The translations under genes were made by a program, and so were the position numbers. Source: Lineus longissimus (lineage: Eukaryota; Nemertea; Pilidiophora; Heteronemertea; Lineidae). From it: a stretch of DNA of 64,000 nucleotides. The notes under the pieces were generated by a model. That model was given only the letters and a program-made list of their open reading frames with translations. It was not told the DNA's origin and made no database searches. Below are positions 12,301 to 23,537 of this stretch, in pieces. The stretch covers positions 11,346,349 to 11,410,348 of the forward strand of contig NC_088318.1 in the NCBI RefSeq assembly GCF_910592395.1, read 5' to 3'. Position 1 is the stretch's first letter, and each line of letters opens with the position of its first letter.

Positions 12301-14656
12301 AAAACCAGTGAAAACACTGCTTGGATGCAGAGTCATGCGAGTGTTAGAGAGTGAAGTACAGGAAAGTCTATACAACTCTTCTTGGAAGCTGCATCTTGGC
12401 TTGGCTCATTCTGACTTTCATTGCTATCCGTCAGTTCCTACATACATACCTTTCCCGACTCGCGTCTGTTGAGGTCCGATTACTAATAAACTACATCAGG
12501 TTACACAGTTATAGTAGTAGACTGTACTTGTCTAGTGCAGATGTTTCCATCTTGGTTAGTTGTTGAGTGTGGAAGGTAGATTTGACTTGAGGCCAAACAT
12601 CAGGTAGGAAGAAGGAAAAAACGGACAGGTTGTTGGCAGGGTCTGAAAAAGTTTCACAATGTACTGCAAACGCCTTCTTAACGAAAGTCAATGTTGTTCC
12701 ATAAATACATGGATCCTCTCAACCATGGGCTTGCAAACTCAGTGTATTGTATACTTATCATGGCTTGCTAATGGCGTAATGCTTCTTTTGGCGTTACAGG
12801 GCAATGAATACAATGGCTTCCTCTACGACACCAGCAATGGCTTGGAGCTCTTCAGTGCTGAACTCATCCAAAAAGCTTCCAGTAAGAGTGAGAGGTACTT
12901 CGTGCGGCGGCCGTACATGGGGTTCTTTAAGGTAATAAAAAAACCCAATGAATATCGAAGTTGCTGTTTAGGATAGACATTGTGGGAGAGTGAATAATCA
13001 CACAAACTTACCCAAAATATTTCCTGGACACAGGAAAATTGATGGTGCTATCACTTAATTGGTCTGTAATGGGTATTGGCAAAAAAATGGTTCTGATTTT
13101 CAATAGGCTATCCTCCAAAATTGATGTCATGTCTCTGTCAACATATTGCAATACCCAAATAGCAGTCAGCGCTACGTCAGGGCAGCAGCTGTAGTCTTGC
13201 TGGTACCCTAAATTGAGATGACAACATCTAGCATATGTTATACACCTTTCCAGAAATGGGGTGCTGAGTGTCCGAGATGGTGATGTCATGAGGGGAAACT
13301 AGGCCTTATGGTGGAGGGACAAAGGAGATAGTCATGGTTGACCAACACACTTGAATGCCTTTAATGACGGACAAGGGGAAAAAGTTAGTTCCAATGCAAG
13401 CCACCAATTTCGGGAAGCATGTATAGCTGACCCACTATTACCGGCATCTTCCTTTTCAAAAGACAATTTTCCGAATCTTCATTTCAGATTGATAATTTCG
13501 ATTTTGTGCTAGCCAGCGTTCACCTCAAGGCTTCTGGTCAGAGGAGCGAGCACATGGATGACCTGCAGAAGGAGATCCTGGCGATACCCTCGTTAGTTGA
13601 GGCAGTACAGGATCACATCATCAGCGAGAAGGATATCATATTGGTGGGGGATTTCAATTTGGAGTCTCAATCGGAAGGTAAGCCGAGCAGTTGACATGTT
13701 TTCAGCCCTTGTGTATCATACCATAGTAAGGCTTATGCAATGATCATCAAGGCGTGTCTAATACACCCCCTCCTCAAGGGTACCAAGCACGTGACGACAC
13801 GTCATCTAAATTGTGTAAAGCTGCCAAAACCCACTTATTCGTGGGACGTTCTGTGGACTTCAGTACAACCTGCAGATGACTGGGCAGTGCATTAGGGCTA
13901 TTTCTACCAATTTATTATGATTATTTCATGACCTTTGGTTTATTTGGTGAGTCGTAAATGATAGTAGGCCTACATGTAATTGTACGAACATGAAGGCCAG
14001 GTTGTGTAGATATATCACATAGAAGTACCGGTATCCACATAAATATCTTGATTATTCAGTTGACATTTCCTGCTGTATGCAAGCTTGTCAGCTGATGCCA
14101 GACATCACAAGTATTTACACAGGCACAAAATGAGTAGGCTGTATTGCATGATTAAACCATAGGCCTACAATAATGTTAGTCTGCATATGTACATAAATGC
14201 ATTGGAATGTATTCAGTTTAAAGCAGCTAGGCTTATCTGAGATCATAAATATTTTTATCAGTTAGGGAATCCCGGGGATAAAAATGTAATTTCGAAATTT
14301 CATTTTCATTTCAAAACAATACCTGATCATATGAGCCATGTTGTGCAATACGTCTCTCCTCGGACTGTTATCCTTATTAAGGTGAACAATAGAGAATATT
14401 GAGCTGAAGTACTTAGCAGGGAAGGCCTCTGGACCGTTGTACATTATGATATCTTGATGTATTTACGATTCTTTTGGGCAGTCTAAAATGAGAGAATTAG
14501 CATTTTGTCATTGGTTTAGATAGAACTTATTGCAGCTGTTGCTCGATAAATGGCAACATAATATATTTACAAGACATGTTGTTGAAAAACATTCCAAGAG
14601 TGCTCCATTTTTAGCTCACCTCTTAGCAGAGGTGAGCTTATCCCATACCGTGGCGT

Positions 14657-14709
<53 letters not shown>

Positions 14710-17700
14710 CGTCGTCCGTTAGCAGGGCACGTTTCGTAACTGTTAGAGCTATTGAGTTGAAACTTGGTACACATGTACCCTTATGTAATGACACCTTGGA
14801 GACCAAGTTTCGGTCCGATTCGTTTCATGGTTTGGCCACCAGGGGGCCAAACGTTAAAAGTGAAAATATGCAATATCTCCCTTAATAGTAGTGGGGAAAT
14901 TTTGAAAAAAATATGGTAGGTACTTCTAGCAAAGGTGCATCATATATCCTCCGGGTTTTTGATTTGACCTCATTTTCAAGGTCACAGAGGTCAAATGGTG
15001 TAAATTGGCCGTTAGGATGTAACGATGGCACGTTTCTAAACTGCAATGACTATTGATACCAAATTTGGTACACATTTACCCCTTAGTCAGGTGATCTCAG
15101 GGACCGAAGTTTGGTCCAATATGATTCACCACTTGACCACCAGGGGGCAAAATCCAAAAACCTTAAAAATGTGATTATTCCTTAACTTCTTGCCCGATTG
15201 CCACCAATTTGATATCATGGGTAAATCTAACCACCATACAGTATATGTCACACAGGTTTTTAATTTGACCTTCTTGTCAAGGTCACAGAAGTCAAATGGC
15301 GTAAATTCGCCGTCAGGCCGTAACTATGGTACGTTTCTTAACTGCAATGACTATTGATCACAAATTAAGTACACATGTACCCCTTGGTCAGGTGATCTCA
15401 GGTACCGAAGTTTGGTGCGATCTGATTTGCCGTTTGGCCTCCAGGGAGGGGGCCAAATCCTAAATTCTTCAAAATGCCATTATTCCTAGTAATGACTTGC
15501 CCGATTGGCACCAATTTTATATCATAGGTACATCTAATTCTAACAACCATTCAATGTGTCACTCGGGTCTTCTTTGATTTGACCTACTTTTCAAGGTCAC
15601 AGAGGTCGAATAAACTGTAAATTGGCCATTTTGGGGAAACTGTAATTGCCTGGACCTACATCAAACCTAACACTACATGACACAATACCATGCTCTTTAT
15701 CCATCTTTCCTCCACATGAGGTGAGCACAATGGCCCTGGCCATTTCATTTAAAATAAAATCGTACAAAAATATCTTGTAAAAAAATGTCCTTTCGTTGTT
15801 AAGCATTCCACTTGATGAACAGTGTATAAAGTAGTCTAGTCTGTTTGTAAGGGGTGAATTAGACACGGGTATTGCTTGTAAGAATGGAACTCAAGTTTTG
15901 CCTGAAGTACAATAGAAATGTATGCACTTGATATTCCTGTCATAAACTTCATTGCTGTTGTTGACAATAGTGCTTGACATCTCCTGTGATGCATGGGAAT
16001 TGGAATTCTGTTGGTAACTTTGAGTGTGATTCCCGATGTGGTCATCAGAGCATATATGTAGGGCATTATGAACATGATGAAGAGGGTTGCATTATGTTGA
16101 CATATTTTTGGATTTAGTGCTTTTGTACTCGAGCTTTTCTTTGATGACCATAAAGTAGAGCATCATACGAAATAGGATCTGTTTAAAATGTATGACAGGT
16201 ATTTGAAATACTTGAACATAAAGACGACTCTGTATCCTGGTATTATTTTGAAAACTGTATTCAGGAGTGTATTTAGAGGGAGAGGCTTTGAGGAGGGGAC
16301 TTATAGATACTCACTCAGCTAAGTGATATTTGTTTGTGCTGCGTTTAAAATGCACAGTCTGGTTTTAAAAGTTTTGAAGGTTGACAGGTAAACTTTCTGT
16401 AAACTTTCTTGTGTCGGCTTTGTTTATAATGCAGATATATTATGGGACTTAGGGGTCCTTCACATTCTTAAATTCCTTAATTTGGGTCAAGTTCTTTGAT
16501 GCTGTGATTGTGTGGTTCAACTAATACACTTCGATGGCTGCCCTCAGACACTGCAAAAGTAGTCTTTTTTTGTTGTATTTTTGCAGATTTCAATGATCTC
16601 CGAGATGCTGGTTATGTCAATGTGCTAGACGATGAGAATACGAATATCAGCGAGGTGAACCTCAAGGGCAATAGGCAATATGACCATATCTGGGTCAACA
16701 AGCAGACTAGGAGGGTGTACACCAGTAAGTAGAGCATAAAGCGCTGTGTAAACACGAAATTTTTATCACTGCGACCTGTGACAAAGATCAAAGTAGGTAT
16801 GTGTGTCTGATGGATAACATTTGTCAGTCATGTCAATGGTGTTTGGTCTGCTGCCACTTAATTGCCGACATGTAAAAACTCTCATTTTGCAGAACTTTTG
16901 CATAATTTTTTTTGGTAGTTTTACTGCTCACCCTGGGAATAATTGTCGGCTGAGATGATTTGAATATAAAGCGATGTGGAAACAGGTGCCCTGTGTATAA
17001 ATAACGAATCCTGGTATTAATGCGGGCCTACACGGGCCTATTTCATGTTGTACAATTAAAAAACTTCATATCGCAAATGCAATGTATTTTATGTCATGAA
17101 CTCCAAACAGGAGAACTTTATACTGAAATTTTCAATGATGTTGTCCCATGAAAGTGTTATAGTCAAGTGTTATTGAAATGAATGTCAAGCGTTTTATCTT
17201 TTAGTATACTCAGACTTAAGTTTCATTTTCCTCCCCCAACGCTAAGATTTTCAAATATATTGTTGGACAGATAATCCAAAAACGTCTGTGTGTATGATTT
17301 GTATCAGCATGAATTCTTTATTCAAGTGTCGTCTTTATTCATTCTTGGTATCCGTTATAACGAGTATAGATCAGAGAATGCCTTTTAGACTGTTTTTCAG
17401 GCCTTCTTAAAATTCTTCTCCTTGAACTGTTTGAGGGGTGTTCAGCTCATTTCTGTGAGACATATTAAAATCTATTGACTTTAAAACTTGACCCCATTCC
17501 TTTATACCCCAAAGAATTGTTTTAACAATTTAAAAATAAACTGACAATGAATGATCTATTTGCTCAAAGTACAGTTCTATCATTCAAGGTCTCTTTTTGC
17601 CCAACACACCTCACTCCACCTCAGTGTAATGTGTACTGGTTAGAAGTGTTGAGGTTCTTCTGAGTTCCACTGTATGCCCAGATTCGGATTAGACTTTGGA

Positions 17701-17973
17701 TGAAGTGTGAAGTCTGAAGCTTACCTCTGCTGTTTGTTGTGTTAAAAGTACTAATTCAGTGACTTTTATTTTCTCGTTCCAGAAAACAGCCATGTCGTCC
17801 GAGAAGGCCTCTCGCATCCGTTCATCCCCGATGGCCGCTGGGGCTGGGGTGGCCTCGTGAGCGACCATTGTCCAATCTGGGCCGAGTTCTACACCAATAA
17901 GGACTATGATCGGAAAAATTACGACATAGACTTGAACAATATCCTGCTAAAACCGAGTGAGAGCAGTTTATGA
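9330..17973 (+). CDS. EEPD1: EEPD1 homologue: two HhH domains plus EEP nuclease domain
   Basis: Seven exons: 9330-10324, 10599-10650, 11873-11980, 12800-12931, 13488-13677, 16587-16724 and 17783-17973. They total 1806 nt and give 601 residues; human EEPD1 is about 569. Helix-hairpin-helix region 1 spans residues ~53-113 (EEELMTLPGINRNVA, GFKKVEDLALVSGVG) and region 2 ~163-215. The endonuclease/exonuclease/phosphatase fold runs from ~300. Catalytic motifs visible are WN (305-306), QE (339-340), GDFN (483-486), DHIW (525-528) and SDH (565-567). The family acts at stalled replication forks and in 5' end resection. The start has a good context (A at -3, G at +4), and MGGVNS is an N-myristoylation-type N-terminus like the human one. 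All junctions keep frame. The last intron boundary at 17783 restores VVREGLSHPFIPDG, matching the human C-terminal part. No damage is seen. Confidence 0.96.
14612..15745. mobile_element. Composite non-autonomous element in EEPD1 intron 5
   Basis: It opens with a short palindrome (AGCTCACCTCT, loop, AGAGGTGAGCT), then a (CGT)n tract. Three diverged units of roughly 300 bp follow, each with TTGGTACACATGTACCC-like, GGACCGAAGTTTGGTCC-like and CCACCAGGGGGC-like blocks. It closes near GAGGTGAGCACAATGG. This pattern matches a repeat I associate with many marine invertebrate genomes. No coding capacity. The ends are approximate. Confidence 0.65.
14658..14709. repeat. (CGT)n microsatellite
   Basis: About 17 uninterrupted CGT units inside the composite element. 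It opens long spurious poly-Val and poly-Arg frames. Confidence 0.97.
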
Positions 17974-19631
17974 CTAGCAAAGCAGCGAGGAAGAACGCTG
18001 GAAACTTCCTCGACAGATTCTTTGCCCAGGTTTACCAGAACTGTAATAGGAACGTAATAGGCTTGTCAAAGTCTAAATAGCGCTCTGCACGCAAGTGAAA
18101 AATAGTCCAGAAAATACGTTATGACTGCGAAAATGGCGTGGAGACTACGACAAGGGTCCTGTCTCTGCCGCACCGTGCATAATTTTATCTGAGATCCAAG
18201 TAACCAGTGACTGTTACTTCATGAGTGTGGATCGCTATTGTCAGGGTTTAGATATTTTGGCAAGGACATTGTGGACTCAAAGGACATGTTTTTATTAGGA
18301 TTTCAGAAATTCTTCAGTTAACAGCATTTTGACATCTGATTTTGATCCAATCTTTGATTTGATTTTGATGTCTCTGTCCAACACGTACAGAGGATAATTG
18401 CTAATTTTCGCCCAATCAGTTTTGTTGCCATTTTATACAAATAATGCATGTTTTGTTTATTTTGAGAGCAATATGTCTAACATTGTGATAATGTTTACAA
18501 TTATTTCAAAATGCTCAATTTTCAAAAGGATATGGTCAATTTTCTATTCGTTTGTTTCATAGTTTGACTTTCTGTAAAAGTTGTGTACAGATATGTAATT
18601 TAAGACGCGGTAATTCATTGTGGATTTGATAGAAGAAGTGAATCACATTACCAAGAAAACAAAGAGTAATCTTTATTTATTCTTGGCATTATGAATAAGC
18701 CTCAGTTTCATGTACATGTGCTCTATTGATTATATGCCTGCATCCTTTTCTTCCGTTGCAACTTTCCAATACATGTACTTGGAAGAGTTTTCAGATCTTT
18801 TTTCTTATATCTCTCGGGTATTTCGCTATTTCAATTAGATTATTACACTTTTCAGTCCACAAGTTGTAGCTTAATGATGATCAAGTTGCATCAAAGGTAT
18901 CGTCTCATTGTTTGGTAACAGGGACGCCCACAAGTTTTTCTTGAGCAGATTCTTTCCTTAAGCTGATGAAGGTTTTTTACTCCAAGAGCAAGAATCTGCC
19001 TTAGAAGGATTTGATGGCCGCCTTTTAAACTGATTCAGAAGTATCAGCGAGCAACAGGAGGTATCAAATCACCCCTGTGTGTTAAAGTTTCTTGGTTGGT
19101 TGCGTGTGAAAGCTTGACCAAAATCAAAGAAAATTATCTATGCAGCCTGCTCTAGAAGATAGGCGTGTATGTATCTGGCATAATATCCTTAACAATTGTA
19201 TCATGCTAAGATTTAAGAAGTAGAAATCTTCCAATGAAGGTACTTATTTCTTTCCAGGTGCTTCTCCTGATTAAGTCGTGTAGATTCAGGGGCTTCCAAG
19301 CATTTCTACAAACTAAACATTTGCAACTTCTGCTGCAAATTGGAGCTATTTCAATTGGTATTATTAGTGCAATTGTGTAAAGTGTGTTTCTGAAGGTTCT
19401 TCTTTGTAAATGCCTCGTGTTTTTTTGCGTACATTTTAAGTAAGTTGCAAGTTTTGTAATTGATGTGTACATAATCTTTAAAGGGAAGCTATGGGCAGAA
19501 TCCAGGTAGGCCAGATTAGGTTATACCATGTTGCCAATAGGGGTCCCTCCGGTCTCATACTATATCAAAAGTGTTCAGGCCTGTACATGTTATATGAGGA
19601 ATATCAATATCAAAGAATCAAACAGATTACC
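17974..19631 (+). other. EEPD1 3' UTR and downstream non-coding DNA
   Basis: AT-rich sequence after the EEPD1 stop. I see no exon. No clear AATAAA follows within 1.6 kb, so the transcript end cannot be placed. Confidence 0.5.
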
Positions 19632-19840
19632 AATTCCCCAACTGTGCAAGCTAGACACATGAAGACAACCAGCTTGACCTCCAGTTCCCAAACTGTGCAA
19701 GCAAGACGCATGAAGACAACCAGCTTGACCTCCAGTTACCAAACTGTGCAGGCAAGACGCATGAAGACTACCAGCTTGACCTCCAGTTCCCAAACTGTGC
19801 AGGCAAGACACATGAAGACCACCAGCTTGACCTCAAGTTC
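19632..19840. repeat. 51-bp tandem repeat, four copies
   Basis: AACTGTGCA recurs at 19640, 19691, 19742 and 19793. The 51-bp period is 17 codons, so a plus-strand frame of 140 codons (19491-19913) stays open with a 17-residue repeat (AxxMKTTSLTSS core). I regard this as a minisatellite, not a gene. Confidence 0.93.
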
Positions 19841-20979
19841 CCCTTTGAAATGGTGTATTTCGTTCAATACTCCAATTCTGTCCAGTTCAAGTGATAATTA
19901 TCAATCTAATTGATTGACTATGCAAATAATTCTGTCCGATTTCCACCAAGTGTCTTCTAATCTCAGGCTTCTCTCAATATTTTTCGATCAAAAACATATT
20001 TTTGATTAGTGTTAGTGTGCTGGGCTTGTTTATCTTATTCTATTAGTTCTTTGTTCCCAATGAGGGCTTCGTCACTAGTTTGGGAGTATCGGCAAAATAA
20101 CCTACCTTATTTGAAAGGAACCACAATAGATTGGTTCGGTACTGAAATGTAAATTATGGACTGTTAATCTCGGCTTCTGTGAATTCAAGTTAATACTCTG
20201 TAAAAAAATGTAAATGCAAAACCTCGCATGTAATCTTGTAAATTTATCTATCTTTCATACTCTGTAAAAAGTTAGAGTGCATAATGTTAATGAACTGGAA
20301 TATTTTTCATTTGTATGTTACATGTATCAACAGTTGTTGATACCATGTAGTTATGTAAATGTAAGTAGGATTATAACATATTTCATAATGTATTTATGGT
20401 GAATTGCCTTGAAACTCACACGATTATAGGAACCTGTTTATAAATTTGAGTCGAGGTCATTAGTTTTAAGATGTTAGAAATATGCATGTCACCCATCTTT
20501 CGAAGTAGGTTACTTCAATCAGTTTTATCAAATCGGCAGACTTCATTGGTTCATTTCAATTCAAGTTGATTGCTAAAGGTACAATGACTCTGTATGTCGA
20601 TGTACAGGGTCAAGTGTCTCCTTGGGTTGGAGTTCAGTATGTATTTTTCACTGTAAATTTTACACATTTGATTTTGGAGCGTTTAGGCAAAAAGCAATAT
20701 GTACAATTATACCACTGTTTCATGCTGTTATCTAATATCATTGTAAATTAAAATATGGTGCTTTATAATATTCTGTATTGAATGTATTTGTGGCAATATC
20801 AAGTTGGTCCTATCCTGATGTGTCACCTCCCCAAAGTTCTCAGGACGGCTTACTACAGTAGTCGGTCGAAAGCTGATAATAGGTTTCTTAGTTACCATCT
20901 TCCTGTATAGATGGCAGCACATATCAACCTTCCCTTCAATGTGCACGAACTATTTAGCATGTCGCTTTGAAACTGATGT

Positions 20980-21425
20980 GGTACACATCTATGCCCCGAA
21001 ACTATCTTCACTTCGACCAGAAAAGGGCACAACCTACACATCATGTATATGCTCCGAAACTGTCTTCGATGCAACCAGATTTGTACAACCTACAAGGGAT
21101 GTCTTATGTTCTGAAACAGCTGTCTTCAATGCCAACAAATTCCTCAGCATCTGCTCTGAGCCTGTCTTCAATGTGACGTGATTTTGGCACAACCTACCTG
21201 TACCAGGAGTGTCTATGCTTTGAAACTGTCTTCAATATGATCAGATATGGGCACAACCTACAAGGGATGTCTATGCCCCGAAACCCTCTTCAATATGACC
21301 AAATTTGGGTACAACCTAAAAGGGTATAGAACACCGAAACTGTCTTCAATGCGACTGAACTAGAAACAACCTAAATGGCGTCTTGCTCCGAAACGTTCTT
21401 CAATGCGCCTAGATTTGGATACAAA
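20980..21425. repeat. Diverged ~60-bp tandem repeat, about seven units
   Basis: Units carry CCGAAACTGTCTTCAATG-like and GCACAACCTACAAGGGATG-like blocks, with substitutions and small indels. Copies are at about 20996, 21053, 21110, 21160, 21220, 21280, 21333 and 21393. Confidence 0.8.
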
Positions 21426-21748
21426 ACCATCCGATTGTCCTCAGAAAGTGTAATACTAAGCCCTTTCATAAACACGTGGGTCCTAATATCTATTTTCTGA
21501 TAATGACGGGTCTGTCAGCCCGAGATCAGCGTTACTCGAACACAAAACTGGTTGCATATGTCGGGCATGTTGCATGAACGATTCGACATGATAAGCAGAG
21601 CGAAAGAAGATATGACTAGGTTTGCTCAAAGACATCTCCTTTCGAAGAGGTCAAGACGTTTCTCCTCTCAGATTATATCGGCATATTGTGGTCCCTGCAA
21701 AATCTGCGTTGTCCGTAATGTCGTCTTGGGGATGTCGATGTTATGATT

Positions 21749-22050
21749 AACGTCCAAGTAATCCCTCAGTCTGGTATTTTGCGGTGTCTCCTCTCGGACG
21801 TGACAGACAGGGTGAGACCGTCCTAAGGTTGTGACTGTCTCTTGGTCGTAATGACTATTACAGAACAGCCTTCCTGTTGAGACAATTGAAGGGGGCCATT
21901 ATAATAACACGTCCAGGTAATCTCTCATTATGTCATTTTGCGGTGTCTCTTCTAGGTTGTGACAGACAGGGTGAGACCGTCCTAAGGTTGTCTCTTGGTA
22001 GTGACTATTCCAGACCAGCCTACTTATTTGTTCAAACATTTAGAGTAGGC
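21749..22050. repeat. Direct repeat, two copies offset by 158 bp
   Basis: ACGTCCAAGTAATCCCTCAG at 21751 corresponds to ACGTCCAGGTAATCTCTCAT at 21909. Both are followed by TTTTGCGGTGTCTC and then GACAGACAGGGTGAGACCGT. A tandem duplication with moderate divergence. Confidence 0.85.
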
Positions 22051-22454
22051 CCATTATCAATTAGGATCTATACACTCGTCAGTTGCACTGTGCCGATGTG
22101 ACCACGTGGCCTTCGTGGTCGACAATTGTGTAGTGTGGTCAAATATCGGAATCGTGTGCTCCATATCCCTCATATTAACCCCGCATTCACAATATATGCT
22201 CTCAAATCAAATTTCTAAGATGACCATAACCAGGCGAATAATAGACGTGATCCTTGACCTCATAGAAACAATTTTAAATTATATGCTGTTACACATTTGA
22301 TCTGGTGTCATGCCAAGATGTTAGATGATGCAACTGTGACGGTCTGGTCCCCCGGCCTAGGAACCTTACCTAGTAGGCCTCTATATATATATTGCTTAAG
22401 TTACAATCCAAGAGCGGTACAGTTACATCACGGACTTCCCGACATAGAAGCGTA

Positions 22455-22540
22455 CAGGGTGGCCCAGAAAACTTTTCCCTCCCACAATGGATACACAATA
22501 GAATTCTATTGTGCAAGGGAAAAATTTCTGGGCAACCCTG
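22455..22540. mobile_element. 86-bp MITE with TA target duplication (Tc1/mariner type)
   Basis: Left end CAGGGTGGCCCAGAAA and inverted right end CAGGGTTGCCCAGAAA, with TA on both sides (22453-22454 and 22541-22542). The centre holds a perfect 20-bp palindrome, CACAATAGAATTCTATTGTG. Too short to code. Confidence 0.85.
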
Positions 22541-22860
22541 TAGAAGTCCGTGGTCGTGTCATGGCCAGAGATCATGATGCTTTTTTTAGGAGACGAAAAA
22601 CCGTGACGGTGAGATGATATTCGATCACCTGATTTGCATGAGCCACACAGCAGGTGCGCGTTTTGTCCTGAACTGGTGCCCAAAATGTGAACATCTCATT
22701 CCATTCTCTATCAAACTTTGTTATGGTTTCAAAAGAACGGTTGTCACTGGCGTTGTCAAAGCAAATAGTAGACCTCCACAATTGATCAGGCCTCGCGCCC
22801 CGACGGACAATCACTACAGAGTGATATGCAAAGCAAAATCCCATTTATTGTTGGAGACAA

Positions 22861-22980
22861 TGGGTGATATGAATAAAGACTAGCAAATGCTTTTATCTAA
22901 ATCTCCATGTACATTTACACTAGGCCTTCCTGTACAAAACCGGAGTAAAAGCATTTGCTAGTCTTTATTCATATCACCCA
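22861..22980. mobile_element. 120-bp MITE, copy 1
   Basis: 35-bp perfect terminal inverted repeats starting TGGGTGATATGAATAAAGAC. A second copy of exactly the same length is at 36762-36881. Internal CCATGTACATTTA and TGTACAAAA are shared by both copies. Confidence 0.93.
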
Positions 22981-23537
22981 TTTTTTCGAATCATGCAAAT
23001 GGTTGCCCGTTCAGGCGTTCATTTTTCAAAAGGCCAGGCCTATACCCGTTGATCCCGCAGATTTGTCCAGGCTAATTGATATATCAGCCATACGGATTAT
23101 AACATTTTGCATATTTCAAAACGACGCCTCGCATGTATGTTTCATAACTATTTTTCAATTCTGCGACTCGGCAACCTGAAGTCTGGCTGTCCTTGTGTCA
23201 CAACCTATAACATTCGAGAAGACGGGTCAACTTTGACGGCAGATATATTTGTCAAGGAGTACATCTAAATTCCGTGATCAAGCGTGAAAATATCAAATTA
23301 GATTTGAAATATTTCAGGAGTTTTTCGATACATTGTATCCTTATTGTGACCATACCATCACCATAATAACTCAAAATTGAAAAGTACACAGTTTTAGCTT
23401 AACAAACTTGTTCAAGTTACCGGAGACAAAAAAAACACAGACACTTGGACGGAAATTGCTTTCTTATTGGACCGAGGGCGTCTTTTAATTTGACCCCACT
23501 TCTCATGCCAGTAACGCCAGACAGCGCGAGAGCTGAA

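Noticed and set aside
14530-14806. Poly-Val and poly-Arg open frames
   Set aside because: Direct products of the (CGT)n microsatellite.
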